Origin: Alitta virens
Taxonomy: Eukaryota > Annelida > Polychaeta > Phyllodocida > Nereididae
Length of the DNA stretch: 64,000 nucleotides
Reading direction: 5' to 3'
NCBI GenBank assembly: GCA_932294295.1
Contig: OW028580.1
Location: 11,995,374 to 12,059,373 of the forward strand
Shown: positions 35,751 to 45,889 of the stretch, piece after piece
Layout of the letters: every line of letters starts with the position of its first letter
How positions within the stretch are numbered: position 1 is the stretch's first letter
Notes under the pieces: model-generated
Told to the model about the DNA's origin: nothing
Database searches by the model: none
The model's input: only the letters and a program-made list of their open reading frames with translations
Translations under genes and position numbers: made by a program

Positions 35751-35920
35751 TTACTTCTTCGGAAACATCTGAGTCATACGGAAAGAAGAGTTCATCAGCT
35801 GGCTCATGTTGAACAGAGTCGAACTGGTAGGAAGGTTATTACTGCCAGACAGCAAGGATCCCACTGAAGGAGGGTTCAAGGAAGAAGAACCAGGCACCCA
35901 TGAGAAGTAGCAGAGAAGAC
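35751..35920 (-). pseudogene. NPPSVGS tail module on the opposite strand, copy 2
   Basis: Same arrangement as at 26,695-26,865: minus-strand VPGSSSLNPPSVGSLLSG ... STLFNMSQLM, stop at 35,751. Both Harbinger copies share the junction with the + strand ORF2 remnant (ACAGGAACAGGA region just left), so the arrangement predates their divergence. Confidence 0.55.
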
Positions 35921-36022
35921 GCCCAATGAAGATGAAGGCACAGGTCAAGAAGCTTCTCAAATCTTATTGTCTTGCCATGGGACACTTCCTTCCTCTGAGT
36001 TGACATAGTCCACCAAGTACAG

Positions 36023-37262
36023 TCATTGTAACTTGGCTCTCTGGGTAGCATAGTTCCCTCTGATACTATGTGGTGGCATTTCAGCAAATTCTCCAGCTTC
36101 CCACCAAGCCCCAGGATTGACCTGATGAGTGACTGGATCTTCGTGGGCAAGCATGTTGTTCTGGGTTGTCGGATATCTGATTCTCATGAGGTTGTGGAGG
36201 CAGCAGCATGCAAGGACTAAAGATTCCACAGTCTTGGTTTTCTGGGGCATAGTGGTTAGCAGACACCTAAACCTTGATGCCAGGATACCAAAGGCATTCT
36301 CCACAATTCTTCTGGATCTGGAGAGTCTGTAATTGTAGATCCTCTGCTGTCTAATCATGTTGCACAGAGGCAGTGGTTTCATCAGCCAGGTTCTCAAAGG
36401 GAAGGCATCATCCCCAATGATGAAGTATGGTACAGGTCTGTCACAACCAGCAACAGGTTCAGGTGGAGGTAATCCAATGGTCCAATCTTCTAGAGCTTCC
36501 CTCAGGGCTGTGGCAGCCAAAACTCCTCCATCAGATCCAGAATCATTTGCTCCACAATCCACATAGATGAACTTGTAGTCTGCATCTACAAGAGCCATGA
36601 GTACAATGGAATGGAAGCCCTTGTAGTTATAGTAGAGCGAACCACCTTTGGGAGGACACCTGATGGCCACATACTTCCCATCTATGGCACCAATACAATG
36701 GGGAAAGTTCCATCTTGTCTCAAACAGCTGTGCAACTTCTCTCCACTCTTCTGGTGTTGTTGGACAGGAGATATTCTGCATACTCAGCTATGATGGCTTC
36801 ACACACTTCAGGAATGATGTTGCTAATGGTGTTGTGGGCCACTCAAAAGCCATACATCAATGACTTGTAGCTGTTGCCAGTTGCCAAATACCTCAGGGTG
36901 ATGGCAATCCTGAGTCCTGGCTCCAAAGCTTTCCTCCAGAAGGTGTCTTGCTTGGTCATCCTAGGCCCAACTTTGGCAAGCAGCTCTTGGAACATGTCTG
37001 GCTGCATTCTGACAAAGTTCTTGTAGTGGGTTCCATCCTCCATCAATAGTTCATTCATCAAGCGTTCGTATTGGCCCATCTGAGGTCTTCCCAAGAGCCA
37101 TGGCCTCACCCAATATCTCTCTTCTCCTTCTCTTGATGACTGCTCGTCTTCTTTTTGCAGCTCTTCTGGACTGTTCTTCATCGAGTTGCTAGTTGCAGAT
37201 TTATTTCCAAGCTGGCCCGAGCCAATTTTAAAATGGCTGTTGGTTGGTCTACTGCATGCCAT
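36023..37262 (-). pseudogene. Harbinger DDE transposase, copy 2 (nearly intact)
   Basis: Minus-strand HARBI1-like nuclease, about 410 codons, a usual length for the superfamily. I place the start at 37,262 (MACSRPTNSHFK), because the upstream in-frame ATG at 37,364 lies before the likely TATA box. The N-terminal part includes MGQYERLMNELL and LRIAITLRYLATGNSYKSL. The catalytic part (36,781-36,023) is open and keeps all three acidic residues: AIDGK (Asp at 36,682), GSGSDGG (Asp at 36,532) and IVENAFG (Glu at 36,301), plus GDDAFPL. Only two lesions are seen: AGA to TGA right after YGF (about 36,841-36,843) and a 5-bp deletion near 36,773 that shifts frame before ISCPTTPEEW. It is a young pseudogene, and the best guide to the family's protein. 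Confidence 0.88.
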
Positions 37263-37317
37263 GGTCCTTCCTTTGTGGTAAAGAGGAGCAGAATGAAGGC
37301 TACAGACAAGCAGCCAC

Positions 37318-37327
37318 TTTATATATT
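37318..37327 (-). promoter_or_regulatory. TATA box of the transposase gene, copy 2
   Basis: AATATATAAA on the minus strand, about 55 bp before the ATG at 37,262. Missing from copy 1, where the segment is deleted. Confidence 0.5.
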
Positions 37328-37748
37328 CACATCTGCCCCCTCCACTGTGACAGCCGGCCTTCAAATGTTGTCCACGTAGTTAACTCGCCAAGTCGTTCCT
37401 TGTAACCCTCACAGTCGTGATTGACTCGTACTTGATATGCCCCTCAAACGTACAAGCCTGCGGGTCGTACATAGATGCTGTGGAGTCTCCTGTCATAAAC
37501 ATGATTTACCCGTGGCTTACCCGACATCAGACCGGGCATCATCCGTCGGGTCTGGTACGTATCCTACGTGTTATCCGCCGGGTGTCCATGATTCACACCT
37601 CGCTGCCGCTAACTCACCCGTAGCCTTGAGCACCGCCCCTTTTTGCTTCCAACAACCGTGGTGAAGTCGTCAAAATGGGGTATTATATAATTCTACTAGA
37701 GCAATACGGCTTTACCGGGAAAACCGGCCATGTGAGAACCCCCCTTTA

Positions 37749-38581
37749 AGGGGCGTTCACACTGTCACATACAAAACCTACGAGTGACCACGTACGTAAA
37801 AAAATGGGCTATACTTAGCTCAATTTATCAAGCATAAATTCTTTTCACTGGTGTACGTAAGGCAGTCATAGATGTCTGTCAAAAGCTCAGGCATCCGTCA
37901 GGCATCAGTCAGGCACTCGTAGATTGCTTGTAGATCGCTCGTAGAACGCTCGTAGAACGCTAGTAGAACGCTAGTAGATCGCTCGTAGATCGCTCATAGA
38001 TGGCCCGTGCAAGTGGTTCAAGGATGGGATGGCTACATATGACCAAGGATGGCCAAGGATGGCCAAGGATGGCCAAGGACGTACGTAGAACGTATGTAGA
38101 TCGTATGTAGAATGTACGTAAAATGCTCTCCAACTGACTCCCGAGCGAGTTACGTAACTAATATAAACAATCATTTGTAAAACGGCCGCCAAAGTTTTAA
38201 ACATCTATAAAAATGTTTGCCCTCTCCACATTAACTCAGTGGCCTCTCGATAGCGGTCTTAAGACCTTAGAGAGGCCTCCCACACATAGAGAAAAATACA
38301 TTTTAAATATTTCTTTACTTGTTTATTTGTCTATTTGTCTATGTATGTTTCAAACAATGTCTGTATATGAAATGTGTGTCTCTTTGTGTAAATAAATGTC
38401 TTTGTCTGTCTGTCTGTCTGTCTATGGTTAGCGCTACAACAAACGTTCTAGGGATTAGCAAGAGTATCCTTGAAATTCTCACGCTGAGTGAACTATGAAT
38501 AGCCAAGGATGAGCAAGAGTAAAAATATTTTTTCATCCGTGGTCATTCGTACGTCTTATGTGTGACAATGTGAATGCCCCT
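37749..38581. mobile_element. Harbinger-type MITE abutting copy 2
   Basis: 833 bp. The ends AGGGGCGTTCACACTGTCAC (37,749) and GTGACAATGTGAATGCCCCT (38,581) are inverted repeats, flanked by TTA at 37,746-37,748 and 38,582-38,584. The left TTA is also the right target-site duplication of the 34-kb element. Subterminal 12-bp repeats (GATCGCTCGTAG-type, 37,920-38,003) and 11-bp repeats (AAGGATGGCC, 38,040-38,078) are present, and an internal (TCTG)n tract at 38,400-38,422. No protein gene. The interior right half resembles 50,600-50,763. Confidence 0.88.
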
Positions 38582-38584
38582 TTA

Positions 38585-39645
38585 ATAAATGAACGTCCAA
38601 GAAGGCCATCTTGCGCAGCATTGTAGCGCTCTGAGGAGCATCACTGACATCATCATGCAGATGTGCTCCTCTCTTTCTCTCATTGCTTCATTTTTGCATA
38701 CAAGCCCATTTACCTGAAAACCTGACATGTCTCTTAAGAATTGTGATAAACCCAAATTGTAATGGGGTCATAGATATATATTGTATCAACCCCAGTGCCT
38801 ATTATAAATACATATATTTACATATTTGAAATTGATAACTATGAATAAACGGAACTTGAACTTGGGAAAAAATCTACCTACATTAAAGGTCCCATTAAAA
38901 TTTAATATTTGGATGTTCCTTTCCACCAAATCTAATAAAGAGCAGGCCAACACTTAATTAAAGGATAACGTTACATTTATACATTTACTTTTTGGTAGTC
39001 AATTATCACACACTCTCTTAATCTAAGGAACTAATTCACAAGCAGTAGTTTTAAGGAAAACATGACCTTGGGAAGCATCATGCAAAAAATGAATCTTGGT
39101 TGGAAGTCGCATCAATTAATGTTACCAAAAGTGAGGTACAAATAATCAAAGAGCCAATGTTGGCTTTCTAAGCTGCCAATAAAAGTACCCTGTTCCTAAA
39201 TGGCTTCTTGTCCTGTAATTAAGATGCAGATAGCTTTTCATTTAAACACCAATAATTGCTTTCACCCCATTGTGCCACTTCTGCTTCTTATAAAAAAAAA
39301 CTCTCTTTGAATTTTGTCATAACAGCATGAGAAATACATTGTTAAAGAACTTGAATTCAGTTTCTTGGAATTTTGCGTTATGTTTTACATTCTAAGAAGT
39401 TATGTCATCATGCAGAAATTTCATGTTGGTTTACCATTTATATCACCAGCAGCTATATCCCTGAGCTACACCTGCAAGTGCTTTCCAGATAGCATGGCAA
39501 GTTGGCCCGACTTTCGTTCATCATTGATCTGCCTTTGGAGATGCATGCTAGCCTGACGTCAAGACAATGTAAAAATCCTCTAGGCAGCAGTGCCAATGTA
39601 TTTTACTTTATTGTCACTGAAATAGTATATTACATGGAATTACAC
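38585..39645. other. Gene-free sequence
   Basis: No gene. A partial M1 MITE end (CCAGATAGCATGGCAAGTTGG) sits at 39,485-39,505 without its partner. Confidence 0.45.
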
Positions 39646-39986
39646 TACAGTCAATGTCAAAAGTAGTGGCACTCCTGGCATATGTACCTTTATAATAGGT
39701 TTCTGTTCAATGTATTGATTGTCTTTTAGCAGATACACTTTACTCATAAAAGTTGCTTATACCGATTTATAAACAGGCACATTTAAACCATCAATTGTAG
39801 CAATACATTAGTAAAAGTTGAAATTTAGTATAGGAAAAAAGCATTGACACCCTAGAGTAATTATGTAATAATATGATCCTGCAACTAGTAGGATAATATA
39901 TGCAAACCATTTTATGACATGACTGCGAAAATTTTGAGCCAAAGACATGGCTGTTGCAGCTTCTTTTGGGCAGCTTTTCACATACA

Positions 39987-40370
39987 GTTAGTTTCAATAA
40001 AAATTACCTGTCAAATTGAACCTAAACAAAGCTAGATAACTTCTGCTATACAATGCTTCCTTCCACTAAACGACACTCTGGCTACTAAAAACCAGATCTA
40101 AAAATACATTCAGCACTATCTGTTGCATAAGTTGAGAGTTACGCATATTTATCATTTCTTGTTGAAAAGATGCATTTCTATTGCATATACATATTTACTA
40201 TATATTGGATATATTTCTTACATTTAGGTTTCTATTTTTTCAGTGGTGTTAGGTGTAAGCCAACTATAAGCTCGCAGTGGACAAAAGCAGCTGGCTTAAG
40301 CCAGTTATAGCTAAAGCCATGAATAGGTTACTACAGATGTCTGGAGTCAACAATATTTTATGAAACTAAC
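39987..40370. mobile_element. Nested 384-bp insertion with TACA duplications
   Basis: It interrupts the left arm. The ends are inverted repeats GTTAGTTTCA / TGAAACTAAC, flanked by TACA (39,983-39,986 and 40,371-40,374). The right arm lacks it (TTTTTCACCTGGGTGACCC read inverted), giving an empty-site comparison. Non-coding; the superfamily is not clear from 10-bp ends and a 4-bp duplication. Confidence 0.65.
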
Positions 40371-40384
40371 TACAGGTTTCCCTT

Positions 40385-40862
40385 GTGAAAAGCAGTGCCG
40401 AATGCACGCAAAAATCACGTGAGGACAAGAATGCCATCAGCCGGTGTAGAAGGGGGAACAAACTTGGTTATCATGTCCTGGCCAAACAATTTGATAGGCC
40501 TGAAATCATTATCAGGGGTAAAACTAAGAGGTATGAGGCCTCTCGAAAAACAAGAATATCTCAGGACAGGACGACCGACTGAAATGACCCGCATGGCTGC
40601 TTGTAGGTGTTTCAAATAGGTGAAGTTCAACCTGAGAATCATGACCAGGGAGCTCAGGAAGAGTTTTACTGATGCTGGTGTGAATGTCTTAAAAAAGACC
40701 ATCAAGAGACATCGTAACTCTCATGCATGGCTGTCGCCCCAGGAGGAAACCTCCACTCAAGAAATGTCACTAATCCAAGTGACTAGAGTTTGCCAAACAT
40801 TACATTGATGAGCCTGACAGCTTCTTCAACGAGATTCTTTGGAGTAACAAAGCAAAAATAGC
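40385..40862 (+). pseudogene. Tc1-type transposase N-terminal half, left arm
   Basis: The paired-type helix-turn-helix region of a Tc1 transposase is split over frames: SREDKNAISRCRRGNKLGYHVLAKQF, then KRYEA, GRPTEMTRMAA and IMTRELRKSFTDAGVNV (40,640-40,690). Further on, frames read LEFAKHYIDEP and FFNEILWSNKAK. The last is where Tc1 proteins have WSDETK, with Asn at the first catalytic Asp. Sequence then switches to the inverted right arm. Frameshifts and stops throughout; it could never have been a whole enzyme in this form. Confidence 0.75.
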
Positions 40863-41156
40863 TATTTCTGAGACATTCACATGAGCATCAGTAAAACTCT
40901 TCCTAAGCTCACTGAACTTCCTGGTCATGATGCTTGGGGTGCGCTTCACCTCTATTAGACACCTGCTGGCAGCCATATTGGTCATTATAGTCGGTCGTCC
41001 TATCTTTGTTCCAGAGGCCTCATACCTCTTCACTATAATAATTTTAAACATATAACATTGTTTGGCCAGGACACTATAATCAAGTTTGTGCCCCCTTCTG
41101 CACTGGATGATGGCATTCTTCGTCCTCGTATCAACTTTGTGTATTTGGCATGGCAC
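40862..41156 (-). pseudogene. Tc1-type transposase N-terminal part, right arm
   Basis: The same protein region on the minus strand in one open frame: TRTKNAIIQCRRGHKLDYSVLAKQ, KRYEASGT, IGRPTIMTNMAASRCLIEVKRTPSIMTR and ELRKSFTDAHVNVSE. It matches the left arm residue for residue in long blocks, so it is an inverted duplicate. It ends at the palindrome centre, before the catalytic domain. Confidence 0.75.
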
Positions 41157-41270
41157 ACCTTTTCACAAGGGTCACCCAGGTGAAAAATGCTGGCCAAAGA
41201 GGCTATAACAGTTATGTCTTTTGCTCAAAATTTTCACAGCCATGTCTTATCATGGTTTGCATATATTATC

Positions 41271-41272
<2 letters not shown>

Positions 41273-41317
<45 letters not shown>

Positions 41318-41496
41318 TGGGTGAGTGGGTGTGCGTGCGTGCGTGCGTGTGTGATTAGGGCTTTACATCCTGTATTTCTGCACCAGTTGGGCTAATTAGG
41401 ACAGGCAGAGACCATGGCAATGAGACGAAGGATGAAACAGCCATCCAACTTAGGCTCGATCCGGGAATCGAACCCGGGAGCCAGCAGTTGGAAGCC
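41273..41496 (-). mobile_element. tRNA-derived SINE with (AC)n tail and 13-bp duplication
   Basis: Flanked by the direct repeat CATATATTATCCA at 41,260-41,272 and 41,497-41,509, the signature of LINE-driven retroposition. Read on the minus strand it starts near 41,496, carries a near-perfect B box within CCCGGGTTCGATTCCCGG (about 41,461-41,478) and ends in a long (AC)n run (41,273-41,352 as GT on +). The perfect target duplication implies a recent insertion. Confidence 0.75.
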
Positions 41497-41964
41497 CATA
41501 TATTATCCACTAGTTGCAGGTTACATATTACATAATTAGTGCCAATACTTTTGTCCTATACTAAATTTAAACTTCTACTAAAATATTGCTACAATTAATT
41601 GTCCAAAATGCCTGTTTATAAGTTAGGTTTAAGTGACTTTTATGAGTAACGTGCGTCTGTGAACAGACAAGCAACACACTGAACAGAAATCGATTATAAA
41701 AGTAAAATATGCCAGGAGTGCCAATACTTTTAACCTCGACTGTATGTGGTAGTATTAATAATTAATCTTGAGAAGCCAGTGCCCCGAGGGAGTGAGGCCA
41801 GGTTGACTACTATTTCCCAAAGCCGTAGGATATTTTTTCATGGTTAAAGAGTATTTCAAAATCAATAAATGCTGTTGGTATACATTGTATCTGTTATTCG
41901 CCTTACTAACAATTGGCATGAATTATTCAAGATGGTTTTCTGGCCACATAATGCCGAGTGACTT

Positions 41965-42160
41965 ACTTGAAACATCACCCTGAATCAGCAGTAATTTGAG
42001 GCATGAAGAGTCAACTTTTGGCCACGTTTCTGACCTTTCAAATAGGAAATTTGCACTGGGTTTGATCTGTCATCCTTCGTTTTGCTCTCTGATGACAGCA
42101 GACAGCACTCCGGGCACAGCTTGAAACGTGGGGAAATATCTGTAGATGTACACTGCACTC
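41965..42160 (-). repeat. Dispersed repeat R4, copy 1
   Basis: The reverse complement aligns with 51,205-51,393: TTTCAAGCTGTGCC, GCTGTCTGCTGTCATCAGAG, AGCAAAACGAAGGATGA, CAAACCCAGTGCA and TTGAAAGGTCAGAAA in order. About 190 bp, non-coding, unnamed. Confidence 0.75.
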
Positions 42161-43119
42161 TGTACCACTTATGGAGATATATATTGCAAAATGCCGTAGG
42201 TGAGGCTGCAGTGGTTCAGTCATTTGCAGACGCTGTGTCTAAAATCATCTTGTAATTGCCCTTGGAAGCCCTGGGCCTCCTCGTGGCAAGGATGGTAACA
42301 CATAAGCTGAGGAAAATATGATTATACAGAATATACATTGGAACCCCTACTTCAAGACCATTTCACAATTAAGACCACTATTTTTTCGACCCATGTATTC
42401 TTTCCATTGTTCCTTACCATACTATTAGTACTAAAACACATCATGATTAAAATCTGTGCCTATTTACCTTAATATTGACAGTTTCATTGATATGCATACA
42501 TGTCCATTACTAGCCAAATTCATTCACCTGGAAACAAATCTTATAGTCTTGGAAGCTAAACTCCAGAAGAAGTAATGTGAATCCAGGACTATCATTGGTT
42601 GAGGGACTACCTTGTACATATGTTCAAATCATATCAAAAACTTACATATTGTCTGTGATGGTCACCTGCTGATTAATATAAACTTTAATCTCAAAGCTGT
42701 TCATGATGAGCGGCCAGTCTCTTTCACCATTCCGTAGTATGGCAGGAGCCCACCACGAAATACTGAATATTCAGGAAAATTGTGTACACGTGGAGATATG
42801 TTATTCAACATGGACTGCCAATCTCTTTTTCCATCCCGTAGGATGGACTGGGGGACCAGCAGTCCATCGTCATAACCATTATTTATAAGTATAGTATAAT
42901 ATGGAAGATTGTTGGCAGCATTCCTTTCACAAACTTTAAACATAAAAAGAGCAACCTGGTGAACATAAATTTGTGAAATATATATAAACTCCTAATCCCT
43001 TGAATAGTAGTTCATTACCCCCAGTCTCAACACAGTACGTTAGATAAGGATGTATGATAATGTACTTGAGTGTAAAGCCACATACCTTAGATAACCTACA
43101 GCATCAACAGGAAAATACA
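42161..43119. other. Unassigned sequence
   Basis: No gene. ATTAAGACCA motifs near 42,370. A 28-bp imperfect direct repeat (CCAGTCTCTTTCACCATTCC and CCAATCTCTTTTTCCATCCC) at 42,713 and 42,820. Confidence 0.45.
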
Positions 43120-44955
43120 GCAAAAACAAAGGCTGTACAATAAGGCCAGAAGGACAAATGAGGACCGTGACTGGAGAGCTTTTACAGATGTAAGAAGAGC
43201 AGTCAATCAATGCTAGAGAAAGCCTACACAGATGTCAGCAAAAATCCAACATCAGTAAAAAAAAGTTCTGGAGATACATAAAAAATCTGAAATGGGACAG
43301 TAGTGGCATTTCACCAATGACAAAAAATGGCAAAGTGCATGAAGGCAACAGGGGCAAAGCAGAGATATTAAGCAGAAAATTTCAATCGGTATTCACTGAA
43401 GAAAAACCTACCCCACATCCCCCCGATGACTAACGAACGAGGCTACCATCTATTAGACCACTCATGATCTCCACCCCAGGAGATTTGAAGTTACTCACCG
43501 GAATTGACCCCAAGAAAGCAAGTGGGCCGGATGAAGTCCCTTGCGCAGGATCATGAAAGAGGCGGCTAAGGAAATAGCCCCTTTCTTAACTGACATCTAT
43601 CAGCAATCACTAAATGAAGAAGTACCAAAGGACTGGAGATCTGCTAATATCACCTGCTTTTTAAAAAAAGGTGGTAAATCCACATCAGCAAATTATCGAC
43701 CTGTATCGCTTACTTCATTCCCTGGGGAGGTCTTTGAACACATCATCTTCCACCATCATAATGAACCATTTGGGTCAGCAAAACTTCCTTGTGGATTACT
43801 CTTGTGAAACTCAGCTACTGAAGCTTGAGCACTATGGTATCAGAGGAGAACTGTTGCAGTGGTTGAAATCTTGGCTGACCACAAGACAACAAAGGGTTGT
43901 TGTTGATGGAGAACAATCCCAAGAAGTAATAGTTGGATCAGGCATACCACAAGGAACATTGTTGGGTCCATTAATGTTCCTGATATATGTGAACAACATA
44001 GGAAGTGGAATAACATCTAAGCTCCGACTGTTCGCTGATGATGTGCTATAAATTACAACACAAGAAGACACTCGTCTCCTACAAGAGGATCTAAGTAGAC
44101 TGGAACACTAGTCGCAGAAATGAAAAATGTCATTCAACCCAAAAAAGTGCACTGTCATACGAGTAAATAAACTCAGAAATCCAATCATCGACAACTATTA
44201 GCTCCTTGGACAAATACTAGACACTGCTCAACACAGCACATACTTAGGAGTCGAAATATCATCCGATCTCACCTGGGACAAACATATCAGAAACATCGAA
44301 GCAAAAGCCAACAGATCATTAGGATTTGTAAGGAGGAATCTCAATAAATGCCCAGAGAAAGTCAAAGAGAAAGCCTACACTGCTCTTGTCAGACCACATT
44401 TGGAATATGCCTGCTGCGTTTGGGATCCCTACCTGCAAAAACACATAAAACAACTTGAAATGGTGCAGAGGAGATCAGCACGATTTGTGAAAAACAACTA
44501 CTGTAGAGAAGAGGGAACAGTATCAATATTATTAGAAGATCTAAAATGGAAAACTCTGTAATACCGAAGACAACAGTATAGACTGGCTATTATGTATAAT
44601 ATCATCAATTATCAAGAAGCAATAACAATACCGAACTATGTCACAAGACCAAGCAGAGACAGAAGAGGATTCAGTGAGCTGCATTTCCGCCAAATCAGTA
44701 CACTAGGATAAATCCTTGTAAGTACAGCTACATTCCAAAACCATCTGCGATTGGAATGCTTACCAACATCAGCCATTGAGTGAACACTGACCCTGTAACA
44801 AATTCAAGAAAGTTTTTAGCTGCACAAGAGCACCAGCTCTGTTTTTAGGAAACGAGGATTTTAAGGAGCACCAATCAGAGTGACGACACCCTATGCACCA
44901 CCCTTGCAGTGATGGATCATACCTTTGCAGGGATACAGATACAGATACAGATACT
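43120..44955 (+). mobile_element. 5'-truncated Jockey/CR1-like LINE
   Basis: A non-LTR retrotransposon remnant on +, covering the end of the linker, the reverse transcriptase and its C-terminal part. It ends in a short tandem tail GATACAGATACAGATAC at 44,932-44,955, as several Jockey/CR1-group LINEs do. The 5' half including the endonuclease is absent. Similarity begins near 43,120, but the frames are broken, so the left edge is approximate. Confidence 0.8.
43470..44760 (+). pseudogene. LINE reverse transcriptase (internally deleted)
   Basis: Visible RT blocks: KKASGPDEVP near 43,516; VPKDWRSANI then NYRPVSLTSF at about 43,691; SCETQLL immediately joined to KLEHYGIRGELLQWLKSWL near 43,810; GIPQGTLLGPLMFLIYVN near 43,940; and the catalytic box FADDV at 44,031. 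Downstream parts include YLGVEISSDLTWDKHI, ALVRPHLEYACCVWDP and LEMVQRRSARFV. The join removes the usual 50 or so residues between CETQL and KLE, including the DFSKAFD block with the first catalytic Asp. Several stops (for example after FADDVL) follow. Dead. Confidence 0.85.
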
Positions 44956-45884
44956 TTAAAATGAAATGTTTTATCAACTAGGGGCATTGAAATGTGTGCC
45001 TACTACTCCCAGAATGCGGTTGGGGCGTGGCTATGGCGAATTTATGAAAATGCTCTTTAAAATGATAGTGACAATGATATTTGAGTGCGATCTGAAAGTA
45101 CAAAAATCACCATACATGCATATAACAAAGAAACAAGGAATGCTACTGTATTTATTTAAATGTCAACTTCCAAGAATTCCTATAGAAGCCGTTCTGACCC
45201 TACATCACCTCTTATGCAATGTAGGTCGATTCAGGCTAGAGCACCTGGTAAGTTGTCGTAAAATCTTACAAACAGCACCTTACCATAAATACTGTTGTAC
45301 TTTGCTGTTGAGCCTCCCATAGAAAGCTAATGTTTGGCTATCTACGGTAAATTTAAGGTATCATAATAGTTGAGCTTTAATGTATATTACCATAACATGC
45401 TGCGATATTATGGTGTGAAGCAGTTTCACATAGTATTTTCCCGTAAAATAAAAGGTGACACCATTCTAGCGTTGCGCTATGCCCGTTTTTGTTAATGCTG
45501 GGCGCCCTTGATGCCCCTGGACTTACAGTATCATGCCGTAAAATTTCATGGTAGTTGGGAAAGAGCCTTTATTGTAAAATGAGAACAACATTTTAACAAT
45601 TTAAATTCATACATGATGGCTGGCATTATTAAAATATTTCATTTGCCCCGATTGATTCAAGGTCTACAAGAACAAAATCAGAACTTTAACTGTAATTAGT
45701 AAATTACAATATCACTTTCATTAAATACGAAGAATGTACAATTAATGCTCAATATAAAATGAATTTTGACTAATTATTAGCTAACATGTATTGTACACAA
45801 CTCATATTTCAAATATGTCATTCTGCAAAATGAAAGATTTCAGTTTCTGTTTATAACAAAAAAATACTACAATTACGATCGATT
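44956..45884. other. Gene-free sequence
   Basis: No gene. Around 45,270-45,560 there are scattered CGTAAAAT/ACGGTAAATTT motifs on both strands, possibly an eroded foldback repeat. The open frame at 44,966-45,322 has no domain. Confidence 0.45.
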
Positions 45885-45889
45885 TTCTG

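Larger units (their letters stand above)
34195..37745. mobile_element. PIF/Harbinger transposon copy 2 (complete ends)
   Basis: A 3551-bp element with inverted termini AGGGGGGTTCTCACATAGCC (34,195) and the matching right end ...ATGTGAGAACCCCCCT (37,745). It is flanked on both sides by TTA (34,192-34,194 and 37,746-37,748), the 3-bp target-site duplication expected of Harbinger. It holds a MADF-like ORF2 on + and a DDE transposase on -, convergent, with a Pro/Ser-rich tail module between them. Both genes are interrupted, but the ends are intact, so it could in principle still be a substrate for a transposase from elsewhere (inference). Confidence 0.92.
39648..41742. mobile_element. Palindromic Tc1/mariner element
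   Basis: The ends begin CAGTC and match as inverted repeats (CAGTCAATGTCAAAAGTAGT on the left; complement CAGTCGAGGTTAAAAGTATT on the right), then GGCACTCCTGGCATAT. They are flanked by TA (39,646-39,647 and 41,743-41,744), the Tc1/mariner target-site duplication. Both arms carry the same 5' region and transposase N-terminus in opposite directions, meeting near 40,862. The two arms stay alignable through about 350 bp of non-coding sequence. The left arm has a nested 384-bp insertion and the right arm a SINE. The transposase 3' half is absent. Confidence 0.85.

Noticed and set aside
41456..41485. Minus-strand tRNA gene
   Set aside because: Good B box only; the unit has a 13-bp target duplication and an (AC)n tail, so it is a SINE.
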